Virus record (IMG/VR): IMGVR_UViG_3300014911_000023
Location: 1-27,669 of that record
DNA length: 27,669 nt
Direction: 5' to 3' (one strand)
Source: a virus
The translations under genes and the position numbers were made by a program. Below, in pieces: positions 13,521-20,588 of the stretch. The notes beneath the pieces are model-generated. The model was not told the origin of the DNA. It saw only the letters and a program-made list of their open reading frames with translations, and did not search any database. Within the stretch, counting starts at the first letter, position 1. Each line of letters begins with the position of its first letter.

Positions 13521-14486
13521 TTAATATTGAAACATACTGCCTGTTCCACCACCCAATAAACCACCTAAAGCAGCGCCACCAAGAACAGACATTCCACCGG
13601 TAGGCAAGGCTAATAAAGCACCTGCCCCCATTCCTAATAAACTTCCTAACCCGCCTAAATTACTCTCTTTCTTATTTGCCTCTAACTGCGCCAATGTTTG
13701 CCAGGCGCTCATTTCTCCCTGGTATTTTTTTAAATCGGTAGCTTGTAATTGCCCGAATAATCCGGAAGCAGGATTTAAACCCATAAATTGGTAATTAGTT
13801 GCCTGCTCTATCGGATAAAGCGCAGATTGTTTCAAGAGTTGCCCCATATTAAAAGCAGTCTCAATATCCCCTCTCATCAAGGCATCGTAATATTCTTTCT
13901 CCATATTCGCTAACTGTGTTGCCTGTAAAACAGGGGTCATTTTCCTTGTCTCTTCGGAAAGAGCAAGGTTATACATAGTTGAATAATCACCGCGTTTTAG
14001 GGCGTCCATATATTGTTGTTGCTGCATTTGCCTTCGTAGCCCTTCATAAGCCCATTTCTTTGAAATATCAGCTACGCCCTCAGCCGTATCCTCGCCGTAT
14101 TCGACCATCTTTTGAAATCCCGGGCCCGACCCAAATAAATTCTCAGCAATCAAACCTTCTTTTACCGGCTCAAAACCTTCTTCCCTTGCTTTCTTATATT
14201 CTTTAAGCACGGTATCAAGATAATCTTTCTCTACCTGAGAATAATCCGCCAAGCTGTAATCCTGGTCAAATAACCCCTGGTATCTGCTTAAAGCGGTATC
14301 CATCAAAGAGGATGAACCAGGAGTAAGCCGGTTAAGATAACCCTCGTATCCCGTAGTGGGATAACCAGCATCAAAAAGACCCATTAACCGCGTCTGCGCC
14401 TCTGTGGTAGGTAAAGTCTCAGGGATGGTAAACCTCTTGAGCCAATCACTATAAGGGATATTTGCTAGTTCCTTTACTTTCGGCAC
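13521..14486 (-). CDS. Internal virion/DNA-transfer-type protein with glycine-rich hydrophobic C-terminus
   Basis: Translation starts at a GTG (14484-14486) with AAGAG 8-9 nt upstream. The 321 residues are mostly helical and Gln/Tyr-rich (KWAYEGLRRQMQQQQYMDAL, with a similar block ANMEKEYYDALMRGDIETAF: two related YxDAL-RGD units at about 158-175 and 200-217). The end is a glycine-rich hydrophobic tail (GGLGSLLGMGAGALLALPTG through ALGGLLGGG, ~275-312). That tail resembles pilot/ejection proteins that insert into membranes during DNA entry. The position after the fibre and neck genes agrees. The family is assigned by layout, not by motif. Confidence 0.55.
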   Translation of the reverse strand: MPKVKELANIPYSDWLKRFTIPETLPTTEAQTRLMGLFDAGYPTTGYEGYLNRLTPGSSSLMDTALSRYQGLFDQDYSLADYSQVEKDYLDTVLKEYKKAREEGFEPVKEGLIAENLFGSGPGFQKMVEYGEDTAEGVADISKKWAYEGLRRQMQQQQYMDALKRGDYSTMYNLALSEETRKMTPVLQATQLANMEKEYYDALMRGDIETAFNMGQLLKQSALYPIEQATNYQFMGLNPASGLFGQLQATDLKKYQGEMSAWQTLAQLEANKKESNLGGLGSLLGMGAGALLALPTGGMSVLGGAALGGLLGGGTGSMFQY

Positions 14487-14497
14487 TAAAATACTCT

Positions 14498-14629
14498 TTA
14501 ACTCCGTAGTGTAAGGGTCTTCCTATATTGCGGAGGTGGCGGGGGGTTATGGTCATCACCACCGCAACCAACATTACTTATTAACAACATTAAAAAGCTA
14601 AAGAATAAATCTTTAAGTAATTTTTTCAT
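14498..14629 (-). CDS. Very small lipoprotein, 43 residues
   Basis: The ATG at 14629 has AAGGAG 9 nt upstream, overlapping the acetyltransferase stop. The peptide is MKKLLKDLFFSFLMLLISNV followed by GCGGDD: a signal with lipobox NVGC, then a short acidic to proline-rich mature part (HNPPPPPQYRKTLTLRS). After processing only about 22 residues would remain on the lipid anchor. Small proline-rich lipoproteins include Rz1-type o-spanins and entry-exclusion peptides, so an o-spanin or immunity role is possible; no adjacent i-spanin is evident. Confidence 0.6.
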   Translation of the reverse strand: MKKLLKDLFFSFLMLLISNVGCGGDDHNPPPPPQYRKTLTLRS

Positions 14630-14641
14630 CTTGCACTCTCC

Positions 14642-15034
14642 TTATAACCTTTTATAGAACCATTTTCCGTCGTCGGTCTTATTGTATTCTTTCATACCCC
14701 ATTTAAGGGCGTATTTCTGCATATGCTCTCTTGAATTTAAAATATAAGACACATAAGTATCATAACCGTTATCTATCAGGTATTTTTCCATCGCCTTTAG
14801 TAATATCACGCCAAGCCTTGTTTTCTGAAATGGCTTGCTGACTAATATATGTTCAAACCTCGGAAAGCGCTTATTAAAATTTATTCCCGCTACCCCTAAT
14901 AATTCCGGAGTGCCGTTTTGCGCCGCTATAAAAGTGCATTGAAAATCTATCTTTTCATCAAGGTTTACACTCTCTGCTAACTTAATCAGTTCAGGATAAT
15001 TCTCGGGTTTTAAGATTGAGATATTGTATTTCAT
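14642..15034 (-). CDS. GNAT-family N-acetyltransferase
   Basis: The 130 residues follow the GNAT layout: an N-terminal strand/helix (ISILKPENYPELIKLAESVN), the beta sheet FIAAQNGTPELLGVAGINF, then the acetyl-CoA strand and loop (FEHILVSKPFQKTRLGVILL, an R-x-G-x version of the Q/R-x-x-G-x-G/A pyrophosphate loop), helix KAMEKYLIDNG, and the terminal strand TYVSYILNSREHMQKYALKWG typical of the fold. The substrate is unknown. Acetyltransferases recur as cargo genes in phages and may modify host or phage proteins. It lies between the fibre gene and the small lipoprotein gene, 8 nt after the fibre stop, without a clear Shine-Dalgarno sequence. Confidence 0.65.
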   Translation of the reverse strand: MKYNISILKPENYPELIKLAESVNLDEKIDFQCTFIAAQNGTPELLGVAGINFNKRFPRFEHILVSKPFQKTRLGVILLKAMEKYLIDNGYDTYVSYILNSREHMQKYALKWGMKEYNKTDDGKWFYKRL

Positions 15035-15042
15035 TTAATACA

Positions 15043-16383
15043 TTATGGAAAATAACCTACTAACTCTACGACCGCCCTGACTCTGTTGTTGCTATAAGCT
15101 CCTCCATACTCTACAATACCGTTGGCATCTGTATAAGCCCAAACGAAATTATAATCACCCTCGTGGAAATATTGTTCTAGGGGAGCATCAGTCGAACCAT
15201 TAGTCCTAATACTTCCTTTATCTGTTGTTCCCTCTGGGGGAGTATCTTGAGCTGTTATTTTAAATAAGCATAAAACAGCATTTGATCCTACATATGCGCT
15301 AATATCTAAGTCATACCAACTTAAAGGAAATTCCGTTTCTGATAAAACCGTAGAACCGTCTTCTTTAAAAGCATATGCCCAAATCGGGTTTACCCCTGCA
15401 CCTTGTGATTGCAAAAATTGCCCTGCTGTTCCCTGTGAACCTAAACCATCAGCGTCATCACTTGCATTATTAACAATCAACTCACCAGTAGCGGTAGTAC
15501 CACCTATCTGAACACCATCCATTGTGCCACCGTTTATATCTATATCCGTAACCGTAGGGGCGGAAGCAGCACCTATTGTTACGCCGTCTATTGACCCGCC
15601 GTCAATATCAAAATTACTTCCCTCAATCTCGTTTGCCCCTGCTGTTAATTTACCTCCAGTATTAAGTGTAGTGCAGGTAATTGCTCCAGCAGAAGAACCT
15701 CCGATTGTAACCCCATCTATTGACCCGCCGTCAATATCAAAATTACTTCCCTCAATCTCGTTTGCCCCACCAGTAAGCTTTCCGCCAAGAGTAACTGTTC
15801 CAGTGGTGGCAACATTGCCTAAATTAGTTACCGTTGGCGCTGAGGTAGCACCGATGGTAACGCCATCAATAGACCCGCCGTTTATATCGCAGGTCGTAAC
15901 TGTCCCTAAATTAGTAACAGTCGGAGCGGATGAAGCACCTATCGTAACTCCGTCTATCGTGCCACCGTTAATATCAACAGTCGTAACTGTCCCTAAATCA
16001 GCCCAAGTCCCTGAAACCGTCTGATCGGCGGTAAAAGTCCAAGTAACCGCAGGAGTAAAGGTTATTCCATTGGCGCAGTTAATAGTCAATAATTCACTTG
16101 AACCATCCCCTAAAGTTGTGTTTCCGCTTGAGGTAAATCCGCCAGAAGCAGTCAGCGTCCCTGAAAAGGTGCTATTGCCGGAAGTGGTTATCGCTATATT
16201 TGAAGCCAGATTATCCGTATCCAAATCATTAACTTCATTGATAATCTCGTCAAAAGAAGTATTGAGGAGCGCCGCCGTAAGCACTTCTCCGTTTATATAT
16301 GTGTGGGATTTTGAAATATCCCCGCAGTAACCATAAGTGAATAACAATAAAACTATTGCCAAAATTAAAAGTTTCTTTACCAT
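15043..16383 (-). CDS. Exported repeat-containing tail-fibre-like protein
   Basis: The 446-residue product starts with a signal peptide (MVKKLLILAIVLLLFTYGYC). The segment YINGEVLTAALLNTSFDEII is the common phage fibre N-terminal motif ('dG-xxLTAaxLN'). The central region (~100-310) is built of repeated units DINGGSIDGVTIG and NLGTVTT with a GANEIEGSNFDIDGGSIDGV variant, a fibre shaft of short beta turns. A globular C-terminus (~330-446) contains Trp/Tyr-rich strands. The shaft is partly duplicated at DNA level (15587-15768). Its start overlaps the previous stop (ATGGTAA). The signal peptide is again unexpected for a cytoplasmically assembled fibre. Confidence 0.7.
   Translation of the reverse strand: MVKKLLILAIVLLLFTYGYCGDISKSHTYINGEVLTAALLNTSFDEIINEVNDLDTDNLASNIAITTSGNSTFSGTLTASGGFTSSGNTTLGDGSSELLTINCANGITFTPAVTWTFTADQTVSGTWADLGTVTTVDINGGTIDGVTIGASSAPTVTNLGTVTTCDINGGSIDGVTIGATSAPTVTNLGNVATTGTVTLGGKLTGGANEIEGSNFDIDGGSIDGVTIGGSSAGAITCTTLNTGGKLTAGANEIEGSNFDIDGGSIDGVTIGAASAPTVTDIDINGGTMDGVQIGGTTATGELIVNNASDDADGLGSQGTAGQFLQSQGAGVNPIWAYAFKEDGSTVLSETEFPLSWYDLDISAYVGSNAVLCLFKITAQDTPPEGTTDKGSIRTNGSTDAPLEQYFHEGDYNFVWAYTDANGIVEYGGAYSNNRVRAVVELVGYFP
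15587..15768 (-). repeat. 53-bp direct repeat inside the fibre shaft
   Basis: The same 53 bp occur at 15587-15639 and 15716-15768, offset by 129 bp (43 codons), so reading frame is kept. They encode ANEIEGSNFDIDGGSID in both copies. Further degenerate GGSIDGVTIG units occur between 15520 and 16000. Such identical in-frame repeats allow the shaft to lengthen or shorten by recombination or slippage. Assembly collapse from short reads is also possible here. Confidence 0.85.
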
Positions 16384-16844
16384 TTGTAATCCTTCCTTAA
16401 TTGTTCATATTTTGCAATTGCATCCTCAAAATTGACAATTTCATCTTTAGGAATGAAATTCTGCTTGCTTAAATTCTTTCCGTATTTTACCGTCAGGCCT
16501 GTATCATCAAAATTTACTATCGTCGGAATACAGAAATAATGCACATCATAATCAACTTTAAGTATTACGGCTATACAGTATTTATTTAACTGCTCCTGCG
16601 TAGGCAGGCGTGCAGAGGCCGTATTTGATATTGACATTACTAAAATAAATGCTATAATTAGAATAGCGAATGAGGGAACGGATTTTTTATGTCTAAAATT
16701 GGCGGTGAGTAAGTCTTGGAAACTTAACCGTTTCCTCATTTGCAGACTGAAAGCCGTCTTTATTTTGGAGATAGGAATACACTTGATGATAGATCTAAAA
16801 ATCTTAAATTGTTTTCTAATCAAGGTGAACATATAAAATTTCAT
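16377..16844 (-). CDS. Hypothetical protein with internal hydrophobic export-like segment
   Basis: The open frame starts at an ATG (16844) that overlaps the upstream TGA as ATGA and gives 155 residues. An alternative ATG at 16739 gives MRKRLSFQDLLTANFRHKKS followed by a hydrophobic stretch (FAILIIAFILVMSI) ending SNTASA, an ordinary signal-peptidase site before RLPTQEQ. The mature ~78 residues (AVILKVDYDVHYFCIPTIV, FIPKDEIVNFEDAIAKYEQL) match nothing I know. The part encoding the N-terminal half is also the complement of the candidate plus-strand RNA at 16631-16766, so the first ~60 residues may not reflect selection on protein. It lacks the Gly and Glu+5 of a true prepilin, although a prepilin peptidase gene lies nearby. 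Confidence 0.45.
   Translation of the reverse strand: MKFYMFTLIRKQFKIFRSIIKCIPISKIKTAFSLQMRKRLSFQDLLTANFRHKKSVPSFAILIIAFILVMSISNTASARLPTQEQLNKYCIAVILKVDYDVHYFCIPTIVNFDDTGLTVKYGKNLSKQNFIPKDEIVNFEDAIAKYEQLRKDYKW
16631..16658 (+). promoter_or_regulatory. Consensus promoter on the strand opposite the operon
   Basis: TTGACA (16631-16636), a 16-nt spacer and TATAAT (16653-16658) match both consensus hexamers perfectly. The predicted start (~16665) falls one base before the 5' arm of a 16-bp inverted repeat. No plausible protein gene follows on this strand: there is only an 8-codon frame at 16689 and a 16-codon frame near 16789. A non-coding or antisense RNA is the simplest product. Confidence 0.65.
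16665..16766 (+). ncRNA. Candidate ~100-nt structured (antisense) RNA
   Basis: Immediately after the promoter, GCGAATGAGGGAACGG (16666-16681) pairs with CCGTTTCCTCATTTGC (16728-16743) over 16 contiguous bp. Two of these are G-U pairs that exist only in the plus-strand RNA; the complementary strand would have A-C mismatches. The 46-nt loop can hold AUUUU/AAAAU (16682-16686/16695-16699) and UAAGU/ACUUA (16710-16714/16722-16726), giving a three-way junction. The closing stem is followed without a gap by AGACTG-AAAG-CCGTCT (16744-16759, one U-C mismatch) and TTATTTT, a weak terminator-like end. I recognise no known RNA family. The RNA would be complementary to the late-operon mRNA in the 155-residue gene. 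Confidence 0.5.
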
Positions 16845-17245
16845 CTAATATCTAAACTTCGTGCTACCTCTACCCATACTGAACCCGTATAAGTTAAAGT
16901 TATTGCTGAATAAACGCTTGCGGTTGATGTTACGGTAAAAGCCGCACCGGCAAGTTTCACATTGGAAGCCCAACCCGCAACCGTTCTTGAACCTATGGCA
17001 TCCTGTAAGAAAATTATTGTTATCGTCCTTCCCTGATAAGCGTTTTTTAAGGTAATACCGGTAATATTTCCAGTCAGGGTAATCTTGAATATATCTCCCT
17101 CATCGCAGTCAAAAGTAGGGGTAGCCGAAAAATCCACGCTGATATACCTTCGCTCTATCAGACGGTATAATTCTCTTAAATGGTCTTTAAGCAAAAATAA
17201 ATCCTGCGGCTGCTTTAAATCCTCAAATAATATCTCTTTATCCAT
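16841..17245 (-). CDS. Small tail/fibre-type beta-sandwich protein
   Basis: The 134-residue protein has an N-terminal helical segment (LKDHLRELYRLIERRY) and then a beta domain: SVDFSATPTFDCDEGDIFKI, TLTGNITGITL, RTITIIFLQDAIGSRTVAGW, TLTYTGSVWVEVARS. The pattern 'G-D-x-F-K-x-TLTGN...I-x-F-x-QD-x-x-GSRTV-x-W...ITL-x-Y-x-G-x-W-x-E-V-x-R' is common in small phage tail-fibre and collar proteins, so a fibre or head-decoration role is likely. No signal peptide is present, unlike its neighbours. Its ATG overlaps the prepilin peptidase stop (ATGGATAA). Confidence 0.6.
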   Translation of the reverse strand: MDKEILFEDLKQPQDLFLLKDHLRELYRLIERRYISVDFSATPTFDCDEGDIFKITLTGNITGITLKNAYQGRTITIIFLQDAIGSRTVAGWASNVKLAGAAFTVTSTASVYSAITLTYTGSVWVEVARSLDIR

Positions 17246-17615
17246 AAACCACCAAAAGTAAAACTGCCGTTAATATAAAAGGCGCATAGGGCTTCGGCTC
17301 TCCAGTCTTAAAAGGCATATATAATACCCAGGCCAGAAAAATAGATAATAAAGTAATCTGCCACCCCAAAAAAGAACCTATTACGCTGAATAACTTTGCG
17401 TCTCCTCCACCTAAAATATGCAACCTTGTATTATTTATAATCCATACCGACAAAAAACCTATGGCAACGCCTAAAGAAGAAAACACAATATTCCTTGTAA
17501 AAAATATCCCTAAAGCTATCCCGCCAACAGTCAGATAAACCGGAATAATTTTAGTCTTTATGTCAAATAGGCAAGCTAAAAGCAATATCGGAATCAATAA
17601 CTTAACAGGCGTCAT
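17238..17615 (-). CDS. Minimal A24 prepilin peptidase-like membrane protease
   Basis: From the ATG at 17615, overlapping the TGA of the tail nozzle gene as ATGA, the product has 125 residues and about four membrane spans. Both catalytic aspartates of GxGD aspartic proteases are in context: D18 in LFDIKTKIIP (compare D-x-+-x-+-IPN) and D72 in HILGGGDAKLF. The length corresponds to the catalytic core without the N-terminal methyltransferase domain, as in TadV/CpaA-type enzymes. Such proteases remove the class III leader from type IV pilins, pseudopilins or Flp pilins at the cytoplasmic side of the inner membrane. No canonical prepilin is encoded in the window, so a host pilin or an unrecognised phage substrate is implied. 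A longer reading from 17645 is less likely. Confidence 0.8.
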   Translation of the reverse strand: MTPVKLLIPILLLACLFDIKTKIIPVYLTVGGIALGIFFTRNIVFSSLGVAIGFLSVWIINNTRLHILGGGDAKLFSVIGSFLGWQITLLSIFLAWVLYMPFKTGEPKPYAPFILTAVLLLVVYG

Positions 17616-19132
17616 TCTATCCTGTAACCTTTCATAGGCCGCCATAAAAAGCCCAGAGCATACAACCTAAAATATTCATCAACGGTAGAGTGTGAAATAA
17701 GCAGTTGTATCCTTTTCATTCTCTTATTTATCTCACCGGATCGTTCTACAACATCAACGCCACCTAAAGTAGAAGTGCCTAACACGAAATCTATACCTAA
17801 TAAGTCCACTCCTGTTACCATTGAAAGAGTAAAATTATCCGTCTCTAAATTAGTCCTGTATTCAACAGTAATATCGTAATTACCTACCGCATCAAACAAG
17901 GCTATCAAGTATTTAATCTGCTTTTCTAATTGGGTATCGCCGAAATCAAGCCAGGGGAAATACATTTGCGAGGTATAGGCTGCGCCGAGGTTATTATAAA
18001 CTGAGGTATCATGTTTACAGACTGTGCCGGTATAATTGCCTGAATATAAATACTCCCTACCGGATACTTTTCTTTTTCCGAATGAATTAACCACAAAGTC
18101 GGATATACACCATTGCATATTTTTATAATCAAGGATAAAGCAATAATCATTGGTAGATCCTGAGCCGGAAGTAAAAGCGCACCAGTAAAGATTCTTCTCT
18201 TTTATTATTCCCGACACGCAATATTGCAACCTGTTCAGATTTATTTGGAATGGCGCTCCTTCAGAGAAGAAAGCCTTTATATCGTCGCCTATTGAAGTAA
18301 CCGTATCGCCTATCAACTGGTAAAAATTATCCCTGCCTATCCAAATCAGCCGTTCCGGATACGCGCCGCAAGGAGGGATATTCTGCATACTGAAATGGCT
18401 CATCACGCCGGTTTTCCTACTTATGCAGTAATACTTAAAGGGTGGAGTTGTCCCTGTGTGATAAACCCTGAAGATTGAATCTTCTTTGCCTACCACAAGA
18501 GTATTAAGATGTTCACATACGCCGCTTATCGGTTTATCGTCAGATTCAGAAGCCTTAAAGTTAAGGTAATCATTAGTGATATCCCAGAAAGTCCTGTCGT
18601 TTATCCCGGACCAATACGCTAATTTAGGCTGAGCCGCCGTATTAAGGGAAAAAAGCCTGTTCTTTAAAACAGCGTTGAATTTGCCCGCCGGCATATTTGA
18701 AACATTGGTGGCATTACCTGAACCGCCGTCATGTTCAATGGCCGAGTCCCTTAATAAACAAGTACCTATGAGGTAATCTTGAAATTTAGAAAAAGTCCAT
18801 AAGTTATTTGCGCTATCCGTAATTGAAACCCCTCCGGTCTTGTCTTCCCAAGTACCGTTATTATCTTTATAGAATTTACTCTCAGCTATGCAGAAAAAGG
18901 CCGGGGTGGTAATATCAAGCTCATATATTCCGGTTATCTCATCATCCGAGCCGATAGCGCTTGAATTATGTTTAGAGCGCCCGAAAAGCTTGGCAATCCC
19001 GCCTTCAGGATGATTATAACAATTCAGAATATAAGTTGCTTGCCCCTTCTGCGTGATAATATCGGGAGTATCAACAACATTCATCCCGCTAAATAATTTC
19101 GTAACATTCGTGAAGCGATGCCGTTTATACAT
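17612..19132 (-). CDS. Tail nozzle / hub protein (P22 gp10-like)
   Basis: The 506-residue protein resembles podovirus tail hub proteins (P22 gp10, T7 gp12 type), which form a beta-propeller nozzle below the neck. Supporting blocks are GMNVVDTPDIITQKGQAT near the N-terminus; NRLFSLNTAAQPKLAYWSG and NDRTFWDITNDYLNF (~155-195); DKPISGVCEHLNTLVVGKED (~200-220); PERLIWIGRDNFYQLIGD; and a repeated-strand C-terminus ending FLWRPMKGYRIE. The gene follows the adaptor gene, as in P22-like phages, and is coupled by ATGA to the prepilin peptidase gene. Its Shine-Dalgarno is weak, so coupling to the upstream gene (stop 2 nt before) probably drives initiation. Confidence 0.75.
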   Translation of the reverse strand: MYKRHRFTNVTKLFSGMNVVDTPDIITQKGQATYILNCYNHPEGGIAKLFGRSKHNSSAIGSDDEITGIYELDITTPAFFCIAESKFYKDNNGTWEDKTGGVSITDSANNLWTFSKFQDYLIGTCLLRDSAIEHDGGSGNATNVSNMPAGKFNAVLKNRLFSLNTAAQPKLAYWSGINDRTFWDITNDYLNFKASESDDKPISGVCEHLNTLVVGKEDSIFRVYHTGTTPPFKYYCISRKTGVMSHFSMQNIPPCGAYPERLIWIGRDNFYQLIGDTVTSIGDDIKAFFSEGAPFQINLNRLQYCVSGIIKEKNLYWCAFTSGSGSTNDYCFILDYKNMQWCISDFVVNSFGKRKVSGREYLYSGNYTGTVCKHDTSVYNNLGAAYTSQMYFPWLDFGDTQLEKQIKYLIALFDAVGNYDITVEYRTNLETDNFTLSMVTGVDLLGIDFVLGTSTLGGVDVVERSGEINKRMKRIQLLISHSTVDEYFRLYALGFLWRPMKGYRIE

Positions 19133-19133
19133 C

Positions 19134-19850
19134 TTATAAATTATAATCCTTCGGTTGATACGCCCTGCCCCTGACAGTTATACAGGGATGAGGACGCACT
19201 CTTTTGGGCCTGCCCAACCTGTGAACCTGCCTTTTTTTAAGCAGACCTAATGCGCTATCAGCTAATCTTTCCCAAAGTGCAAATCCTTCGGTGTCGCCCA
19301 TTTCGGCGCAAATCAATTTATTCGTCCAATAAACTAAACCCTGATGATGGGAAGTTGGTATCTCCGGAATATCGGTATCGCTGGAAAGCTCTGTTGGTTT
19401 TTTCTGATATTCCATTTTCAGAGGAGAGTAACTTGAGACAAAAGCGCTGTCCGGCACTAATACAAACAAAATACGCCATATCCCTGATTTCATAGTTATA
19501 TGACATCCGTAAACATCGCCTTCGTCTGTATCCTCTTCCCTTTTCCATTCGGTATCGTCATACTGATTCAATACCTGCCTTTTATTTGCAGAATTCCTGT
19601 AAAATATCTCAACCGGCTGGTCTTCATCCCAATCAGAAGCCACATCAGACATATTCACATATTGCTGGGAAGCCGTTAAAGTAATATCCGTTTCCCTCTG
19701 CATCCAGCTATATTTCATCGTATTGCAGATTTCCCGAAGGGCATCATTAACCTTTTTCTTTACATAAGTAATATGCGAAGTAGTTGTATCTCCAGTATCC
19801 CTTGCAGACTCGTTATAAATATCGCTAAACTGCTTACCATATGTAGGCAT
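19134..19850 (-). CDS. Neck adaptor / head-completion protein (P22 gp4-like)
   Basis: The 238-residue protein has the look of podovirus head-tail adaptors: an N-terminal helical bundle (SDIYNESARDTGDTTTSHIT, VNDALREICNTMKYSWMQRE), a beta insertion (DITLTASQQYVNMSDVAS, PVEIFYRNSANKRQVLNQYD), EYQKKPTELSSDTDIPEIPT with the conserved 'P-x-L...D-x-P-E-IP' segment, then HHQGLVYWTNKLICAEMGDT and a basic C-terminus. In the family it docks under the portal and connects to the nozzle. AAGGGG lies 6-7 nt before the ATG. Gene order, directly upstream of the nozzle, agrees with the assignment. Confidence 0.7.
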   Translation of the reverse strand: MPTYGKQFSDIYNESARDTGDTTTSHITYVKKKVNDALREICNTMKYSWMQRETDITLTASQQYVNMSDVASDWDEDQPVEIFYRNSANKRQVLNQYDDTEWKREEDTDEGDVYGCHITMKSGIWRILFVLVPDSAFVSSYSPLKMEYQKKPTELSSDTDIPEIPTSHHQGLVYWTNKLICAEMGDTEGFALWERLADSALGLLKKRQVHRLGRPKRVRPHPCITVRGRAYQPKDYNL

Positions 19851-19860
19851 TTTTCACCCC

Positions 19861-20145
19861 TTACTTATAAAGAATTTCTATCTCAACTACAATACCGGCG
19901 GTATCGGGAATATAGACATAAAGCTTCTTTACATTTTTTAAAACGACAAAACCGGAAGTTGAAGTCATCCAGGTTGAAGGAGAAGCGGTGTAGGCATACC
20001 TGAAATGATCCGCAGTTGTCCCTTCCCTCAACTTTACCTTGATTTCCTGAATCGGGTTTTTACGATAATCACTCTCATCAAAAACCTTATACCAAGTATC
20101 AGCAAGAGTGCAGGTATAATTTATTATCCTTGACATCCTACCCAT
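19861..20145 (-). CDS. Small beta-rich head/neck protein
   Basis: Ninety-four residues, mostly beta: INYTCTLADTWYKVFDESDY, QEIKVKLREGTTADHFRYAY, GFVVLKNVKKLYVYIPDTAG, IVVEIEILYK. The final 'K-x-LYVYIPD-x-AGIVVEIEI' resembles small phage head or decoration proteins of similar size. GGGAG lies about 6 nt before the ATG at 20145, which overlaps the coiled-coil gene stop by 8 nt. There is no signal peptide, in contrast to the decoration-like pair at 22025-22807. The exact role is unknown. Confidence 0.5.
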   Translation of the reverse strand: MGRMSRIINYTCTLADTWYKVFDESDYRKNPIQEIKVKLREGTTADHFRYAYTASPSTWMTSTSGFVVLKNVKKLYVYIPDTAGIVVEIEILYK

Positions 20146-20587
20146 TAAAAACTCCCTTAATAACCTCTATCGTTTTTTCAAGCTTGTTTTTTATATCCTC
20201 TACCTCTGCCTTTAAGTCCAGATATTCTCTGATGCTCGTTTGCAGATTTACCTTTAGTTTGTCGGTTTCTTTTATTTTCTCATCAAGGGTTTTCTGCAAT
20301 ATTCCGGCTTGTCCCCTGTCTTTAACTAAAGCTTCCTTTTGAGAAACTACCTCATTTTCCTGTATCTTTAGCTTTTCCAGGGCGGCATTAACAGCCTTTG
20401 CCACTTCGCCAGCCAGATATTTAGACTTATCAGCAACCGCCGAATTAAGCTCTTTTTGTTTGCGGCTTAGGGCTTCAATATCAGCCTCATAATTGGCTTT
20501 CTTTTTTTCCAAGCCGTCAACTTCCTTTTTCAAAACGCTGACTCTTTTTTCAAAATCGCTTACGATTGTCTTAATATTCAAATTCAT
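20138..20587 (-). CDS. Coiled-coil protein, 149 residues
   Basis: Almost the whole protein is heptad-patterned: KRVSVLKKEVDGLEKKKANY, EADIEALSRKQKELNSAVAD, KLKIQENEVVSQKEALVKDR, TDKLKVNLQTSIREYLDLKA, ending EDIKNKLEKTIEVIKGVFNG. No signal peptide or membrane segment is present. AGGAGG lies 6 nt before the ATG. Its place between two small neck-region proteins suggests a structural or assembly (chaperone-like) role. Long coiled coils are not family-diagnostic, so no specific name is given. Confidence 0.55.
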   Translation of the reverse strand: MNLNIKTIVSDFEKRVSVLKKEVDGLEKKKANYEADIEALSRKQKELNSAVADKSKYLAGEVAKAVNAALEKLKIQENEVVSQKEALVKDRGQAGILQKTLDEKIKETDKLKVNLQTSIREYLDLKAEVEDIKNKLEKTIEVIKGVFNG

Positions 20588-20588
20588 C

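Noticed and set aside
4960-16000. Diversity-generating retroelement acting on the fibre genes
   Set aside because: No reverse transcriptase or template/variable repeat pair is visible; the repeats are identical or structural.
15524-16024. Long plus-strand open frame with regular Pro/Ser/Val repeats
   Set aside because: It is the complement of the repetitive fibre shaft; its periodicity follows the minus-strand repeats and it has no ribosome binding site or promoter.
16689-16712. Eight-codon frame MSKIGGE-stop in the loop of the candidate RNA as a leader peptide
   Set aside because: No downstream gene on that strand for it to regulate, and no properly spaced binding site outside the stem.
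16377-16844. 155-residue product as a substrate (pilin) of the nearby prepilin peptidase
   Set aside because: The hydrophobic segment follows VPS-F, but there is no Gly at -1, no Glu at +5, and an ordinary A-x-A site follows; the match is too weak.
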